64,000 nucleotides of DNA from Paenibacillus thermotolerans (GTDB lineage: Bacteria > Bacillota > Bacilli > Paenibacillales > YIM-B00363). Shown one piece after another: positions 33,841 through 41,086 of the stretch (position 1 is its first letter; each line of letters starts with the position of its first letter). Under the pieces are notes generated by a model, which saw only the letters and a list, made by a program, of their open reading frames with translations, was not told the DNA's origin and did no database searches. The translations under genes were made by a program, and so were the position numbers. The DNA lies in the NCBI RefSeq assembly GCF_028745515.1, contig NZ_JAQZSG010000002.1, positions 272,004-336,003 of the forward strand, in the 5' to 3' direction.

Positions 33841-34298
33841 GACCGGCTACACACCCATCTAAAGGATCTTAACATCGCGAATGCTAAGAAAAACAAAAGA
33901 AGCTTATAGCCGATAAGCCATATCCATACATGTTTTTCGCTGTAGGAGACAATGTTTGTAAAGTAACTGAGCGCTTCCGTGCCAATAAGGAAACCGATTG
34001 CGAAGAGATGAACGAGTATTTTTTTAGAAAAGGTGCGGACCAAATACAATAAGTTGATCATAATCGCAATAAATAATGGGATCATGATGCTTTGCAGCAA
34101 CGAGAAAGAGACATAGCGATGGGCTTCCTTCGCTATGCCGAACAGATGCAACGTGTCGCCGAATACATAGGATAAGTTAGTATTGATAAAGTTTACAATT
34201 AGAAAAACAAAGGCGAACTCCTGGTTGGGTATTTTTTTTACCGACATAGCTGACGCTAGTAGAAGCCAACACAAGGAAATATAAAGGGATATGATCAT
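33837..34298 (-). CDS. Hypothetical membrane protein, partner of the preceding gene
   Basis: 153 residues, about four to five helices (IISLYISLCWLLLASAM, EFAFVFLIVNFINTNLSYVF, SIMIPLFIAIMINLLYLV, HLFAIGFLIGTEALSYF). GAGGGA upstream of the ATG. AT-rich like its partner. No recognised family; the coupling suggests the two act together. Confidence 0.6.
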   Translation of the reverse strand: MIISLYISLCWLLLASAMSVKKIPNQEFAFVFLIVNFINTNLSYVFGDTLHLFGIAKEAHRYVSFSLLQSIMIPLFIAIMINLLYLVRTFSKKILVHLFAIGFLIGTEALSYFTNIVSYSEKHVWIWLIGYKLLLFFLAFAMLRSFRWVCSRS

Positions 34299-34369
34299 AG
34301 TTCCCTCAAAGGTTATTTTGTTTTATTCATAGTATTGCTACTGATAACAATTCATAAACATTAAGATCG

Positions 34370-34475
34370 TTATTTCTTAGTCAGGAGACGCCTTGAAAGC
34401 GGGATGATCGCGGCCGCAATCGAAACGGTGATAAGCGCACTACATAGTTCGAGGCACAGTCCGATAAGGGGGATG
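34370..34475 (-). other. Possible C-terminal remnant of a membrane protein
   Basis: Read on the minus strand, the segment gives IPLIGLCLELCSALITVSIA then AAIIPLSRRLLTKK and a stop, which looks like a last membrane helix followed by a basic tail. Nothing coding-like continues upstream because the NUDIX gene occupies that DNA. It may be the tail of a gene lost when the NUDIX gene inserted. Confidence 0.3.
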
Positions 34476-34480
34476 CTGCA

Positions 34481-34993
34481 ATGACCGTTGTGAATGTGAA
34501 AGAGAACATGGAATGGCTGCCGATGCCTAACGAAATTCGCTCGGTAATAACGAACGAGCTGCCTCCTCCCGAGCTTGTGACATCCGCATTTGTACTTGCT
34601 TTTAAAGAGAATGCTTTGATTGTAACGAACTTGAACGACCGGGGCTGGGATATTCCCGGCGGGCATATCGAAGCGGGGGAAACTCCGGTTCAGGCGGTAA
34701 TGAGAGAGCTGTACGAAGAAACCGGAGCCGTCATAGAAGAACCCGAATTTCTTGGATTTATGAAGATTCATTTATTAGGCGAAAGGCCTCCCGGATATAA
34801 ATACCCTTTTCCTTGCAGTTACATGGTCTTTTACTGCGCGAACATTGCAAAGCTGGATCCGTTCGAAAGCACCGAGGAGGTTAAGGAAAGAGGACTTTTC
34901 GGGCCGGAGAAGATTCAAAGCATTCCCTGGGTGAGGGACAACTTTGCATTCTACGAAGAGGCGTTCCGAAGAGTGAGTCGGGAGTCTAGGTAG
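34481..34993 (+). CDS. NUDIX hydrolase
   Basis: 170 residues. A full Nudix box GGHIEAGETPVQAVMRELYE-ETG (G-x5-E-x7-R-E-x2-E-E-x-G) begins near residue 65, preceded by SAFVLAFKENALIVTNLNDR and a WDIPGG strand. Hydrolyses a nucleoside diphosphate linked compound; no further specificity visible. AAGGGGG lies 7 nt before the ATG. Confidence 0.9.
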   Translation: MTVVNVKENMEWLPMPNEIRSVITNELPPPELVTSAFVLAFKENALIVTNLNDRGWDIPGGHIEAGETPVQAVMRELYEETGAVIEEPEFLGFMKIHLLGERPPGYKYPFPCSYMVFYCANIAKLDPFESTEEVKERGLFGPEKIQSIPWVRDNFAFYEEAFRRVSRESR

Positions 34994-35005
34994 TCTACCA
35001 CAATA

Positions 35006-35014
35006 TGGTATAAT
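35006..35014 (+). promoter_or_regulatory. Extended -10 promoter
   Basis: TGGTATAAT is a consensus extended -10 element; no good -35 is seen, as is common with this class. It would transcribe the GyrI-like gene 120 bp downstream. Confidence 0.5.
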
Positions 35015-35137
35015 GATGAAAAAAGCGGTAATGCAAAAAGAGAGAGTCGCTTTACGCGCTGTCTTTTTTCTATGAGCCGTTAGCTGGTACAAACACTGGG
35101 CAAATATTAATAAGTGCTGTAAAAAGGAGAGATTGTA

Positions 35138-35629
35138 TTGAACGGGACAACGCTTTTCGCTTTGCCGGACATGCAGGCTCAGATCTTAGAGCACGGGGAG
35201 TTGAAGCTGATCGGCATTCCATGTATCGGTCTTACCGATATGGGGTCCAAGTATCGCCTTGCGAAGGATAGCTTGCTAGGACTGTCAGGCCATTTGCCCC
35301 AAATCGTAGATGCGTCCGTGCAGTACGGCATGTGGCCCCAAGTTCCGGGGCAACATACGCCGAGCACGCACGCCTATATTTTATGCGTGGAGGTTTCCAC
35401 CTTCGACGGAGTGCCGGAATGGTTTGTGCGAATGACGGTTCCGGCGCAGCGCTGCGTTGCGGCGGCCAGCAAAGACGGAGATTTTGACGGGGCCGGTCGG
35501 GTGATCGACGCATATATAGCCGAGAATGGCTTGACCGTGGATGCAGAAGGGCGCGAATATACAATCTGCGAGAGGTACCGTTATAACGCTGAAGGATTTG
35601 CTCGGTATTCTCTACCGATCAAAGAATAG
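35138..35629 (+). CDS. GyrI-like small-molecule-binding (effector-binding domain) protein
   Basis: 163 residues. The pattern ELKLIGIPCIGL, PSTHAYILCVEVSTFDGVPE, WFVRMTVPAQRCVAAASKDG and ICERYRYNAEGFARYSLPIK fits the stand-alone GyrI-like/AraE_binding fold that binds hydrophobic compounds. TTG at 35138 with AAAGGAGAG upstream. No HTH is attached. The neighbouring GNAT gene follows with 21 bp spacing. Confidence 0.72.
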   Translation: MNGTTLFALPDMQAQILEHGELKLIGIPCIGLTDMGSKYRLAKDSLLGLSGHLPQIVDASVQYGMWPQVPGQHTPSTHAYILCVEVSTFDGVPEWFVRMTVPAQRCVAAASKDGDFDGAGRVIDAYIAENGLTVDAEGREYTICERYRYNAEGFARYSLPIKE

Positions 35630-35650
35630 ATATAGCTAGGAGTGGGTAGG

Positions 35651-36106
35651 GTGGAAATCATACTGGACGATGTAACCGGGCCCGAAATCGCGGCTTTGAT
35701 CAACGAGCATCTGCAAGGAATGTTCGAGCATTCCCCGCCGGAAAGCGTTCATGCGCTCAATCTTGAAGGCTTGAGAAAACCCGACGTTACTTTCTGGAGC
35801 GCTTGGGAGCAAGGACAGTTGCTTGGATGCGGGGCGCTTAAAGAACTCGATCGCGAGCATGGCGAAATCAAATCGATGCGAACCTCTTCGGCCCATCTTC
35901 GAAAAGGTGTGGCAAGAGCGGTTCTTGCACACATCATTGAGGAAGCGAAACGGCGCGGCTACCGGCGTCTCAGCTTGGAAACAGGATCGATGGACGCTTT
36001 TATACCTGCAAGGAAGTTGTACGAGAGCTTCGGTTTTCAATATTGCGGGCCTTTTGCAGATTATGTGGAAGATCCTAATAGTGCATTTATGACGATGGAA
36101 TTGTAG
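35651..36106 (+). CDS. GNAT family N-acetyltransferase (YsnE-like)
   Basis: 151 residues. TFWSAWEQGQLLGCGALKEL, GEIKSMRTSSAHLRKGVARA (acetyl-CoA loop), LSLETGSMDAFIPARKLYES and FGFQYCGPFADYVEDPNSAF are characteristic of the YsnE/YhdJ subgroup of GNATs. The GTG at 35651 is preferred over the GTG at 35642 because TAGGAG (35636-35641) is 9 nt upstream of it. Confidence 0.87.
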   Translation: MEIILDDVTGPEIAALINEHLQGMFEHSPPESVHALNLEGLRKPDVTFWSAWEQGQLLGCGALKELDREHGEIKSMRTSSAHLRKGVARAVLAHIIEEAKRRGYRRLSLETGSMDAFIPARKLYESFGFQYCGPFADYVEDPNSAFMTMEL

Positions 36107-36120
36107 AAGTTGGAGGCAGT

Positions 36121-36195
36121 TTGGATGTTATAGCGGGGAAGAAAGCGATCGTAGTAAAACAGGTCGTCATTCAAGGACATTCGAAGTATGGTTAA
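36121..36195 (+). CDS. Possible 24-residue small protein
   Basis: TTG start with GGAGG 5 nt upstream; the frame encodes MDVIAGKKAIVVKQVVIQGH then SKYG and a stop, followed at once by a strong terminator. The spacing of RBS, ORF and terminator suggests it is translated, but it could equally be the stub of a lost gene. Confidence 0.4.
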   Translation: MDVIAGKKAIVVKQVVIQGHSKYG

Positions 36196-36227
36196 GCCGG
36201 TACCATTGCTGTGGTGCCGGCTTTTTT
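36196..36227 (+). terminator. Intrinsic terminator after the GNAT and small ORF
   Basis: GCCGGTACCA (36196-36205) pairs with TGGTGCCGGC (36212-36221), one G-T pair, followed by TTTTTT. Confidence 0.85.
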
Positions 36228-36253
36228 ATGTTCGAATAATATGTAAAGGGGTC

Positions 36254-36303
36254 TTGACATACAGCATGGACGTAAAGTATGCTTTACGTAAAGCTAGCTT
36301 TAC
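36254..36303 (+). promoter_or_regulatory. Promoter with overlapping palindromic operators for the second XRE cassette
   Basis: TTGACA (36254-36259) and TATGCT (36278-36283) with an 18-bp spacer. CGTAAAGTATGCTTTACG (36271-36288) covers the -10, and GTAAAGCTAGCTTTAC (36288-36303) lies over the start region; both are perfect palindromes, and their junction makes CTTTACGTAAAG. Ideal autorepression geometry for the XRE protein 20 bp downstream. Confidence 0.8.
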
Positions 36304-36323
36304 TATTCAGGAGGTGATTGTAC

Positions 36324-36527
36324 GTGGAGCACCGCATCAAAGAGCTTCGGGCGGAAATTGGCTTAACGCAGGAGCAGCTGTCCGAACAATTAGGCGTTTC
36401 AAGACAAACCGTTATTTCAATAGAGAATGGCCGGTACAACCCGTCGTTGGAGTTGGCTTACAAAATAGCGAAAGTGTTTCACCGTACGATCGAGGAAGTT
36501 TTTATTTTTGAGAAAGGGAGTGACTGA
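36324..36527 (+). CDS. XRE-family HTH regulator, paralog of the one at 32319
   Basis: 67 residues: EHRIKELRAEIGLTQEQLSE, QLGVSRQTVISIENGRYNPS, LELAYKIAKVFHRTIEEVFI. GTG at 36324 with AGGAGGTGA 6 nt upstream. Its recognition helix SRQTVISIENGRYNPS is nearly the same as TRQTIVALEKGNYSPS of the first regulator, matching the shared half-sites in their promoters. A small membrane protein follows 4 bp later. Confidence 0.92.
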   Translation: MEHRIKELRAEIGLTQEQLSEQLGVSRQTVISIENGRYNPSLELAYKIAKVFHRTIEEVFIFEKGSD

Positions 36528-36531
36528 AGGT

Positions 36532-36834
36532 ATGGTATTGGACCAAATACTTGGTTTGTTCGGGATCATTTTCGGGGCTGCCGGCGGAGCATTCGGATGG
36601 TGGTGGGGCCGCAGACAAGCGGCTCGAAAGCGGGGACTCGATGAAAGATTTGAAACGATCTCCGTCAAATCGCTCGAAACGGCTTGGAAAATAACATTAG
36701 CGGCCATCTATATTATCTTCATACTGCTGGTTTTCGGCGTACAACTGCCCGCCGTGCCGGCGATCGGCATTTTGATGCTTGTGCACATGGCCGGGTGGGC
36801 ATTCTCAACGATTTACTATCATTTGAAATTGTAA
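36532..36834 (+). CDS. Small membrane protein partner of the XRE regulator
   Basis: 100 residues. N-terminal Gly-rich helix (ILGLFGIIFGAAGGAFGWWW), a basic loop (GRRQAARKRGLDERFETI), then two helices (ITLAAIYIIFILLVFGVQLP; PAIGILMLVHMAGWAFSTIY). GGGAG lies 11 nt before the ATG. Repeats the membrane-protein-plus-XRE pairing of the 31.8 kb cassette in reverse gene order. Function unknown. Confidence 0.75.
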   Translation: MVLDQILGLFGIIFGAAGGAFGWWWGRRQAARKRGLDERFETISVKSLETAWKITLAAIYIIFILLVFGVQLPAVPAIGILMLVHMAGWAFSTIYYHLKL

Positions 36835-36945
36835 AGCGGGAAGCTGCCATAAACACGAAAAATAATATTAATTTGTCATTGCAGGAATAGGATTGCGCAA
36901 CGAAGAATATATGGATGAATATTCCAATTAAAGGTGCGTGACGGG

Positions 36946-37380
36946 ATGAACAAACTGGAGCTGAAGCATGAGCTGGAAAGACAGTACCCGCATAATCAGG
37001 CAGCGTTGAAAAGAATCGAATGCGTATACATCCCGGTGACTAATGCGGCAACGACGAAACAATTTTTCATGAAGCACGGGCTGGTAACTTTATCTCCGAA
37101 CGGAAATGTGAAGCTGGCTTCCGGGCAAGGCATATTCTTCTTGGAGACGAAGGAAAAGCAGACGGCCAATTTCGTGACCCACGATTGGGACGAGAATAAC
37201 GAAGAGCACGAAATGGAGTCGATCTGTTTTGAAGTAACCGAAATCGCCGAGCTGCACGCGCAAATGAAAAATAACGGCGCGCACGTATCCGAGCTCAAAG
37301 ACAGCGGAGGTTGCGGCCTGGCGTTCCATTTCTTCGACCCGGACGGCAATAAATATACCGCATGGCAGGATGTTCAATAA
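36946..37380 (+). CDS. VOC (glyoxalase/bleomycin-resistance fold) protein
   Basis: 144 residues. One and a half VOC motifs: CVYIPVTNAATTKQFFMKHG, ESICFEVTEIAELHAQMKNN and GLAFHFFDPDGNKYTAWQ, the usual terminal metal-binding strand FFDPDGN. An N-terminal helical extension (NKLELKHELERQYPHNQAAL) is unusual for the family. The ATG at 36946 is preferred; a GTG at 36934 is the alternative. Enzyme role or ligand unknown. Confidence 0.82.
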   Translation: MNKLELKHELERQYPHNQAALKRIECVYIPVTNAATTKQFFMKHGLVTLSPNGNVKLASGQGIFFLETKEKQTANFVTHDWDENNEEHEMESICFEVTEIAELHAQMKNNGAHVSELKDSGGCGLAFHFFDPDGNKYTAWQDVQ

Positions 37381-37397
37381 AGTCAATGTCAATCGCA

Positions 37398-37523
37398 CTG
37401 ACAAATGAGTCAGCGAAGAGTGACAAACTTGTCAATACGGTTGACATGTAAGGCGAATAGTCAATCGCACTGACAAATGAGTCAGCGGTCGCTGACAAAT
37501 GAGTCAATTCAGCTGACAACGCA
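37398..37523. repeat. TGACAAA repeat cluster, copy 2
   Basis: GACAAA at 37400, 37422, 37472, 37494 and (as GACAAC) 37514: steps 22, 50, 22, 20, the same as copy 1 at 31597. CACTGACAAATGAGTCAGCG occurs twice, 72 bp apart. Both copies lie in the same orientation and bracket the segment of small accessory genes from 31.7 to 37.4 kb. Confidence 0.82.
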
Positions 37524-37620
37524 AGGCTGCCACCGGTTATATACGTACAAGCTGATAAAAAAGGATTTCCATCGCTCGCGAAGAATACGTATTTTACAGA
37601 AACGCGATGGAGGGAAGGAA

Positions 37621-37899
37621 ATGGGCGACAGTAAAGAAATTAAGGATATCGATTCGTTCTTAAAAATGAAGGAAGCGGGGATCGGATTCGTCGTAATCAC
37701 TGATTCCTACAATCCTAATAGAGTCCACCGGCCTGATTGCACATGGGTTTCTGCGGAATATTTCAAAACGAAGGTCGTCGACAACGGCAATGCGCTCGTA
37801 CATTACTATTGGGTGGACAGCGTAGAATCGGCGGAGGAGAAGTGGAACGCGCATATTTGCACCAAATGCCTTAGCGCGGTCAATATTAATGCCGTATAA
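37621..37899 (+). CDS. Small protein with His/Cys metal-site-like motif, unknown function
   Basis: 92 residues. Contains VHRPDCTWVSAEYF and, near the C-terminus, AHICTKCLSAV, so a His-x3-Cys and a Cys-x2-Cys could form a zinc knuckle. The hydrophobic FVVITDSYNPNRVHRP and LVHYYWVDSVESAEEKWN segments suggest a compact alpha/beta domain. GGAGGGAAGG precedes the ATG and a strong terminator follows. I do not recognise the family with confidence. Confidence 0.7.
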   Translation: MGDSKEIKDIDSFLKMKEAGIGFVVITDSYNPNRVHRPDCTWVSAEYFKTKVVDNGNALVHYYWVDSVESAEEKWNAHICTKCLSAVNINAV

Positions 37900-37928
37900 C
37901 GCCGATAATCTCCAGTGGGAATAAGTAA

Positions 37929-37970
37929 CGGATAGAATTCAGAGCCGATCTGAACTCTATCCGTTTTTTT
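37929..37970 (+). terminator. Intrinsic terminator
   Basis: CGGATAGAATTCAG (37929-37942) pairs with CTGAACTCTATCCG (37950-37963), one mismatch, followed by seven T. Confidence 0.88.
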
Positions 37971-38095
37971 ATTTGCAAGAGCTGCTTTGTTATTTCCAAA
38001 AATCGGCGGATAAAATGAAACGGCAAGTGTAAAAATAATGAACGTTTGGAAACGGTTGAAGCCCCATACGGACAAAATCGCGGGAGGTCATCACT

Positions 38096-38614
38096 TTGTC
38101 TAAAGAAATGCTCCGGGCGCTAAAACGGGATCCGTCGAAAAGCAATGAACCGTTGGCATCAACAACAGAGGAGGCTGCCATGGAACTTGATCCGTTAAGC
38201 AATCAATTGGAGCAGCTGCAGCAAACATTATCGCAATTGCAAAACAACGGCCAGCAACAGAACGGGAACGGCGGCTCTTCAGCGCAAAATAAAGAGAAGA
38301 GCGCCAATGAACTGATGAAACAAATCGACCAATTCGGAAGCCAAATTCAAGACCAGAAGAAGCTCGCGTTCGATCAGCTTCAGCAATCGATTCAGCAGGC
38401 GGCCCAAACGTTGAACGAAGCGAATCAAAGCTTGCAGGCTTATCAAATTCTCGATCAAATGCAGCAATTAACATCCAAAGCGCAGAACCAGTTTAAATCG
38501 ATCCGGCAGCCGCAGCAGCAATCGAATCAACAATCCAAGCAGCAGCGGTCGAAGCAAACTGAGGACGATAGCGATCAGATCGGCGGCACGAACAACAATA
38601 ACCAGGTCCACTAA
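38096..38614 (+). CDS. Gln-rich coiled-coil protein, unknown
   Basis: 172 residues, strikingly rich in Gln and Asn (SNQLEQLQQTLSQLQNNGQQ; QPQQQSNQQSKQQRSKQTED). The middle has heptad-like leucines (KLAFDQLQQSIQQAAQTLNE, ANQSLQAYQILDQMQQLTSK), so an extended coiled coil is likely; the ends are disordered. TTG start with GGGAGGT 7 nt upstream. No signal peptide. Composition recalls spore-associated proteins of Bacilli, but no family is assigned. Confidence 0.72.
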   Translation: MSKEMLRALKRDPSKSNEPLASTTEEAAMELDPLSNQLEQLQQTLSQLQNNGQQQNGNGGSSAQNKEKSANELMKQIDQFGSQIQDQKKLAFDQLQQSIQQAAQTLNEANQSLQAYQILDQMQQLTSKAQNQFKSIRQPQQQSNQQSKQQRSKQTEDDSDQIGGTNNNNQVH

Positions 38615-38631
38615 CATTGCGCCGCATCATG

Positions 38632-39894
38632 TTAAGCGCTGCCTGCCGCCGCCGTTTTCCCCGCAGTCTTCGAGGCTTTGGCGCCGGCGGACGGAGCGGC
38701 GGACATTTTCCGGATCAATGCATATTGCGCCAATCCCGCCAAAGCCAGCGATCCGGCCACGATGGCGAACGTTACATGACCGCCCCACAGCTGAAACAGA
38801 AAGCCGAAAGCGATCGGCCCGACGCCGCGGGCGAGCTGCCAGTTCATGCTGAATACGGAGAAATAGCGTCCCCGCATATGTTCGGGAGCGATCATGGAGA
38901 CGGCCTTCTGCATATGAGGGCCGTTGAGCATTTCTCCGGCGGAAAACACCAGTTCGGCGAGAATAAGCAGCGCGAGACCGGGAGCGAAGCCGTATCCTAG
39001 CGCAACCGCCGTAAATAATCCGTACGAAAGCAGAATGACCCGGCGCGTCTCCCAACGCTCCGTCCACCGTGCGAGCGGGATTTGCAGCAGCATAACCGTC
39101 AAGCCGTTAATGGTAAGCATCGTCGTGAGCATCGCCTTGTAATTGTCGAACTGGCCTTGCAGATGCAGCGGAAGTACGGTTTCTACTTGCGCGTACAAAA
39201 TACCTATAGGCAGCGCAAGCAGGGTCATATAAAACAGCCATTTGTGATCGCGGAAGTTCAGGCGCGTATGTACGGCCGCCGCTTCAGGCGCGCCGCCGTT
39301 GTCCGCTTCGCGGCCGCGGGCCGGCATCGTTTCGGGAACTTTCCGCCATACGAGCAGCAGGTACAGGGCGAAGGAAGCGGCCGAAATCGCAAACACGATC
39401 TTCGGTTCCCACGAGAAGATCAGCAGCCCGAGCATCGGACCGAACGCCGCGCCGACATTGAGCGCCGCATGCAGCGATGCGAATACTTCCGCCCGCCGCT
39501 CGGCCGGCACGATGTCCGCCACCTGAGCGTTAGCGGCCGGGAAAAACAAGCTGGAGCCGATTCCGTTCACGATGGAGCATAATGCGAACGCCCAGACCGA
39601 TTCGGAGAAGAAAAAGCCGACCATCGCCCCCATATTGAGAGCCAGCGCGCTGATCATTAGCGGCTTGCGGCCGATCCGGTCGGACAAGCCGCCGGCCCAA
39701 AGCCCGACGACCATGGCCGCCAGCGGCTGAAGCCCGACGACGAGCATCGGCAGCAGGATCGAGCCTTCGAGCTTGTCATACAGATACAGCACCAGGAAAG
39801 GCCGAATCATGAAGCCGGCGACGGTCGTGATGACCGTGCCGATGATCCGAATCCAAATCGCGGCGTCATAGCGAGAAATTAATTTTGTCCACAT
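38632..39894 (-). CDS. MFS transporter (multidrug efflux type)
   Basis: 420 residues, 12 helices. Motif A GGLSDRIGRKPLMISALAL between helices 2 and 3; FFPAANAQVADIVPAERRAE in helix 4-5; AALNVGAAFGPMLGLLIF resembles motif C of DHA1 efflux pumps; second-half loop RWTERWETRRVILLSYG. A low-complexity Ala/Lys C-terminal tail. AAGGAG before the ATG. Likely drug or metabolite efflux; substrate unknown. Confidence 0.86.
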   Translation of the reverse strand: MWTKLISRYDAAIWIRIIGTVITTVAGFMIRPFLVLYLYDKLEGSILLPMLVVGLQPLAAMVVGLWAGGLSDRIGRKPLMISALALNMGAMVGFFFSESVWAFALCSIVNGIGSSLFFPAANAQVADIVPAERRAEVFASLHAALNVGAAFGPMLGLLIFSWEPKIVFAISAASFALYLLLVWRKVPETMPARGREADNGGAPEAAAVHTRLNFRDHKWLFYMTLLALPIGILYAQVETVLPLHLQGQFDNYKAMLTTMLTINGLTVMLLQIPLARWTERWETRRVILLSYGLFTAVALGYGFAPGLALLILAELVFSAGEMLNGPHMQKAVSMIAPEHMRGRYFSVFSMNWQLARGVGPIAFGFLFQLWGGHVTFAIVAGSLALAGLAQYALIRKMSAAPSAGAKASKTAGKTAAAGSA

Positions 39895-40021
39895 GCCTCT
39901 TCCACTCCTTATCTTCCGTCCCCTTAATCTATTTCTGTCATTTCATCAGGGTTGTAAATCATTATATCGGAGAAAGGGGGAAGAAAAAGAGCAGCTTTTG
40001 ATCATGCCATTTCACCTTTTA

Positions 40022-40951
40022 TTAAAGACCGCCGATCAGCGCGATTACTACCGTTACGGTAACGATGCTGAACAGGGTGGAAAGAAACACCGCTTGGGAC
40101 GCGAAGTCCGGCTCGTTGTCGAACTCCACCGCAAGCAGCATGCTGCTGAGCGACGTGGGGACGGCGCACGATAGAACGAGCGCTTGCGCAAGCGGCCCGT
40201 GATAGCCGAGCGCGAACACAACGGCGAAGCCGATGGCCGGAGAGACGACGAGCCGCAGGCCGTTGGAAAGAAACACGTTCGACAAGCCCGACATGGAGAC
40301 GTTCCAGTTCATGTTGCCCAGCTGGGCGCCTAGCGTAATTAACGCGGTTGCCACAAACCCTTGCGAAACGTATTTGAGAGGAATATAGATCGATTCCGGA
40401 ATCGGCGCATCGGTTATTTTCACAAGGAAGATCAGAGGCAATACGTAAATGACAGGGAAGGTTGCGATTTCGCGCAATATTTGCTTGAAGGTCAGCCGAT
40501 GGGCGTTCACGCTGTAGATGCCGAACGTGTTCGGCAGCAAGTTTTGCATCATCATAATGATGAGCTGAATGGACATCGTGAACGGATTGTTTGCAAACAC
40601 AAGCTGGTTCAAAGGAATCGCGAAGTTCGCGCTGTTGTAAAAAATGACGCTGTTCCGCATCGCCCCGCGCATTCCGCCTTGAAGGCGCCGAAGTCTTATG
40701 GCCGCCTCGGCGACCAGCAGCAAGGCCGCATAGAATATCGCGAAGAACAGCAGCACTTGGCCCAGAACGCCAAAGGTAAAGGTAGATTCATAGAGCATGA
40801 CGAACAGCACGCAGGGCGAAAACAAATAAAAGTTCAGCTTCGAAAGCGTCCGGATATCGAGCTTGAATACGCGCTGCAGCGTTGCGCCCGCGGCGATCAT
40901 AATCGAGAGCGGGATGACGTTGTACAATAAAATATGTAAAAAATAAGCCAT
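40022..40951 (-). CDS. AEC (auxin efflux carrier) family transporter
   Basis: 309 residues, about ten helices in two halves. FYNSANFAIPLNQLVFANNP (the N-x-x-N-x-x-x-P crossover motif) and ATALITLGAQLGNMNW, NGLRLVVSPAIGFAVVFALG, ALVLSCAVPTSLSSMLLAVE are characteristic of the family. GGGAGG upstream. Likely transports organic acids or amino acid derivatives. Confidence 0.88.
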   Translation of the reverse strand: MAYFLHILLYNVIPLSIMIAAGATLQRVFKLDIRTLSKLNFYLFSPCVLFVMLYESTFTFGVLGQVLLFFAIFYAALLLVAEAAIRLRRLQGGMRGAMRNSVIFYNSANFAIPLNQLVFANNPFTMSIQLIIMMMQNLLPNTFGIYSVNAHRLTFKQILREIATFPVIYVLPLIFLVKITDAPIPESIYIPLKYVSQGFVATALITLGAQLGNMNWNVSMSGLSNVFLSNGLRLVVSPAIGFAVVFALGYHGPLAQALVLSCAVPTSLSSMLLAVEFDNEPDFASQAVFLSTLFSIVTVTVVIALIGGL

Positions 40952-41045
40952 GCTGCGGTTACCGCCTCCCTATTGTTATCGAACTATAGCTTACCGCGAA
41001 CGGACGATTTTTTGAAGGTTATTTTGACAGGAAATGAATCCATAG

Positions 41046-41069
41046 AAAAAAGAAGACCTTGCGGTCTTC
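41046..41069 (-). terminator. Intrinsic terminator of the neopullulanase gene
   Basis: On the minus strand GAAGACC-GCAA-GGTCTTC is followed by TTTTTT (plus-strand A-run 41046-41051), 18 bp after the stop codon. Confidence 0.9.
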
Positions 41070-41086
41070 TCCGATTTACGTATAAA

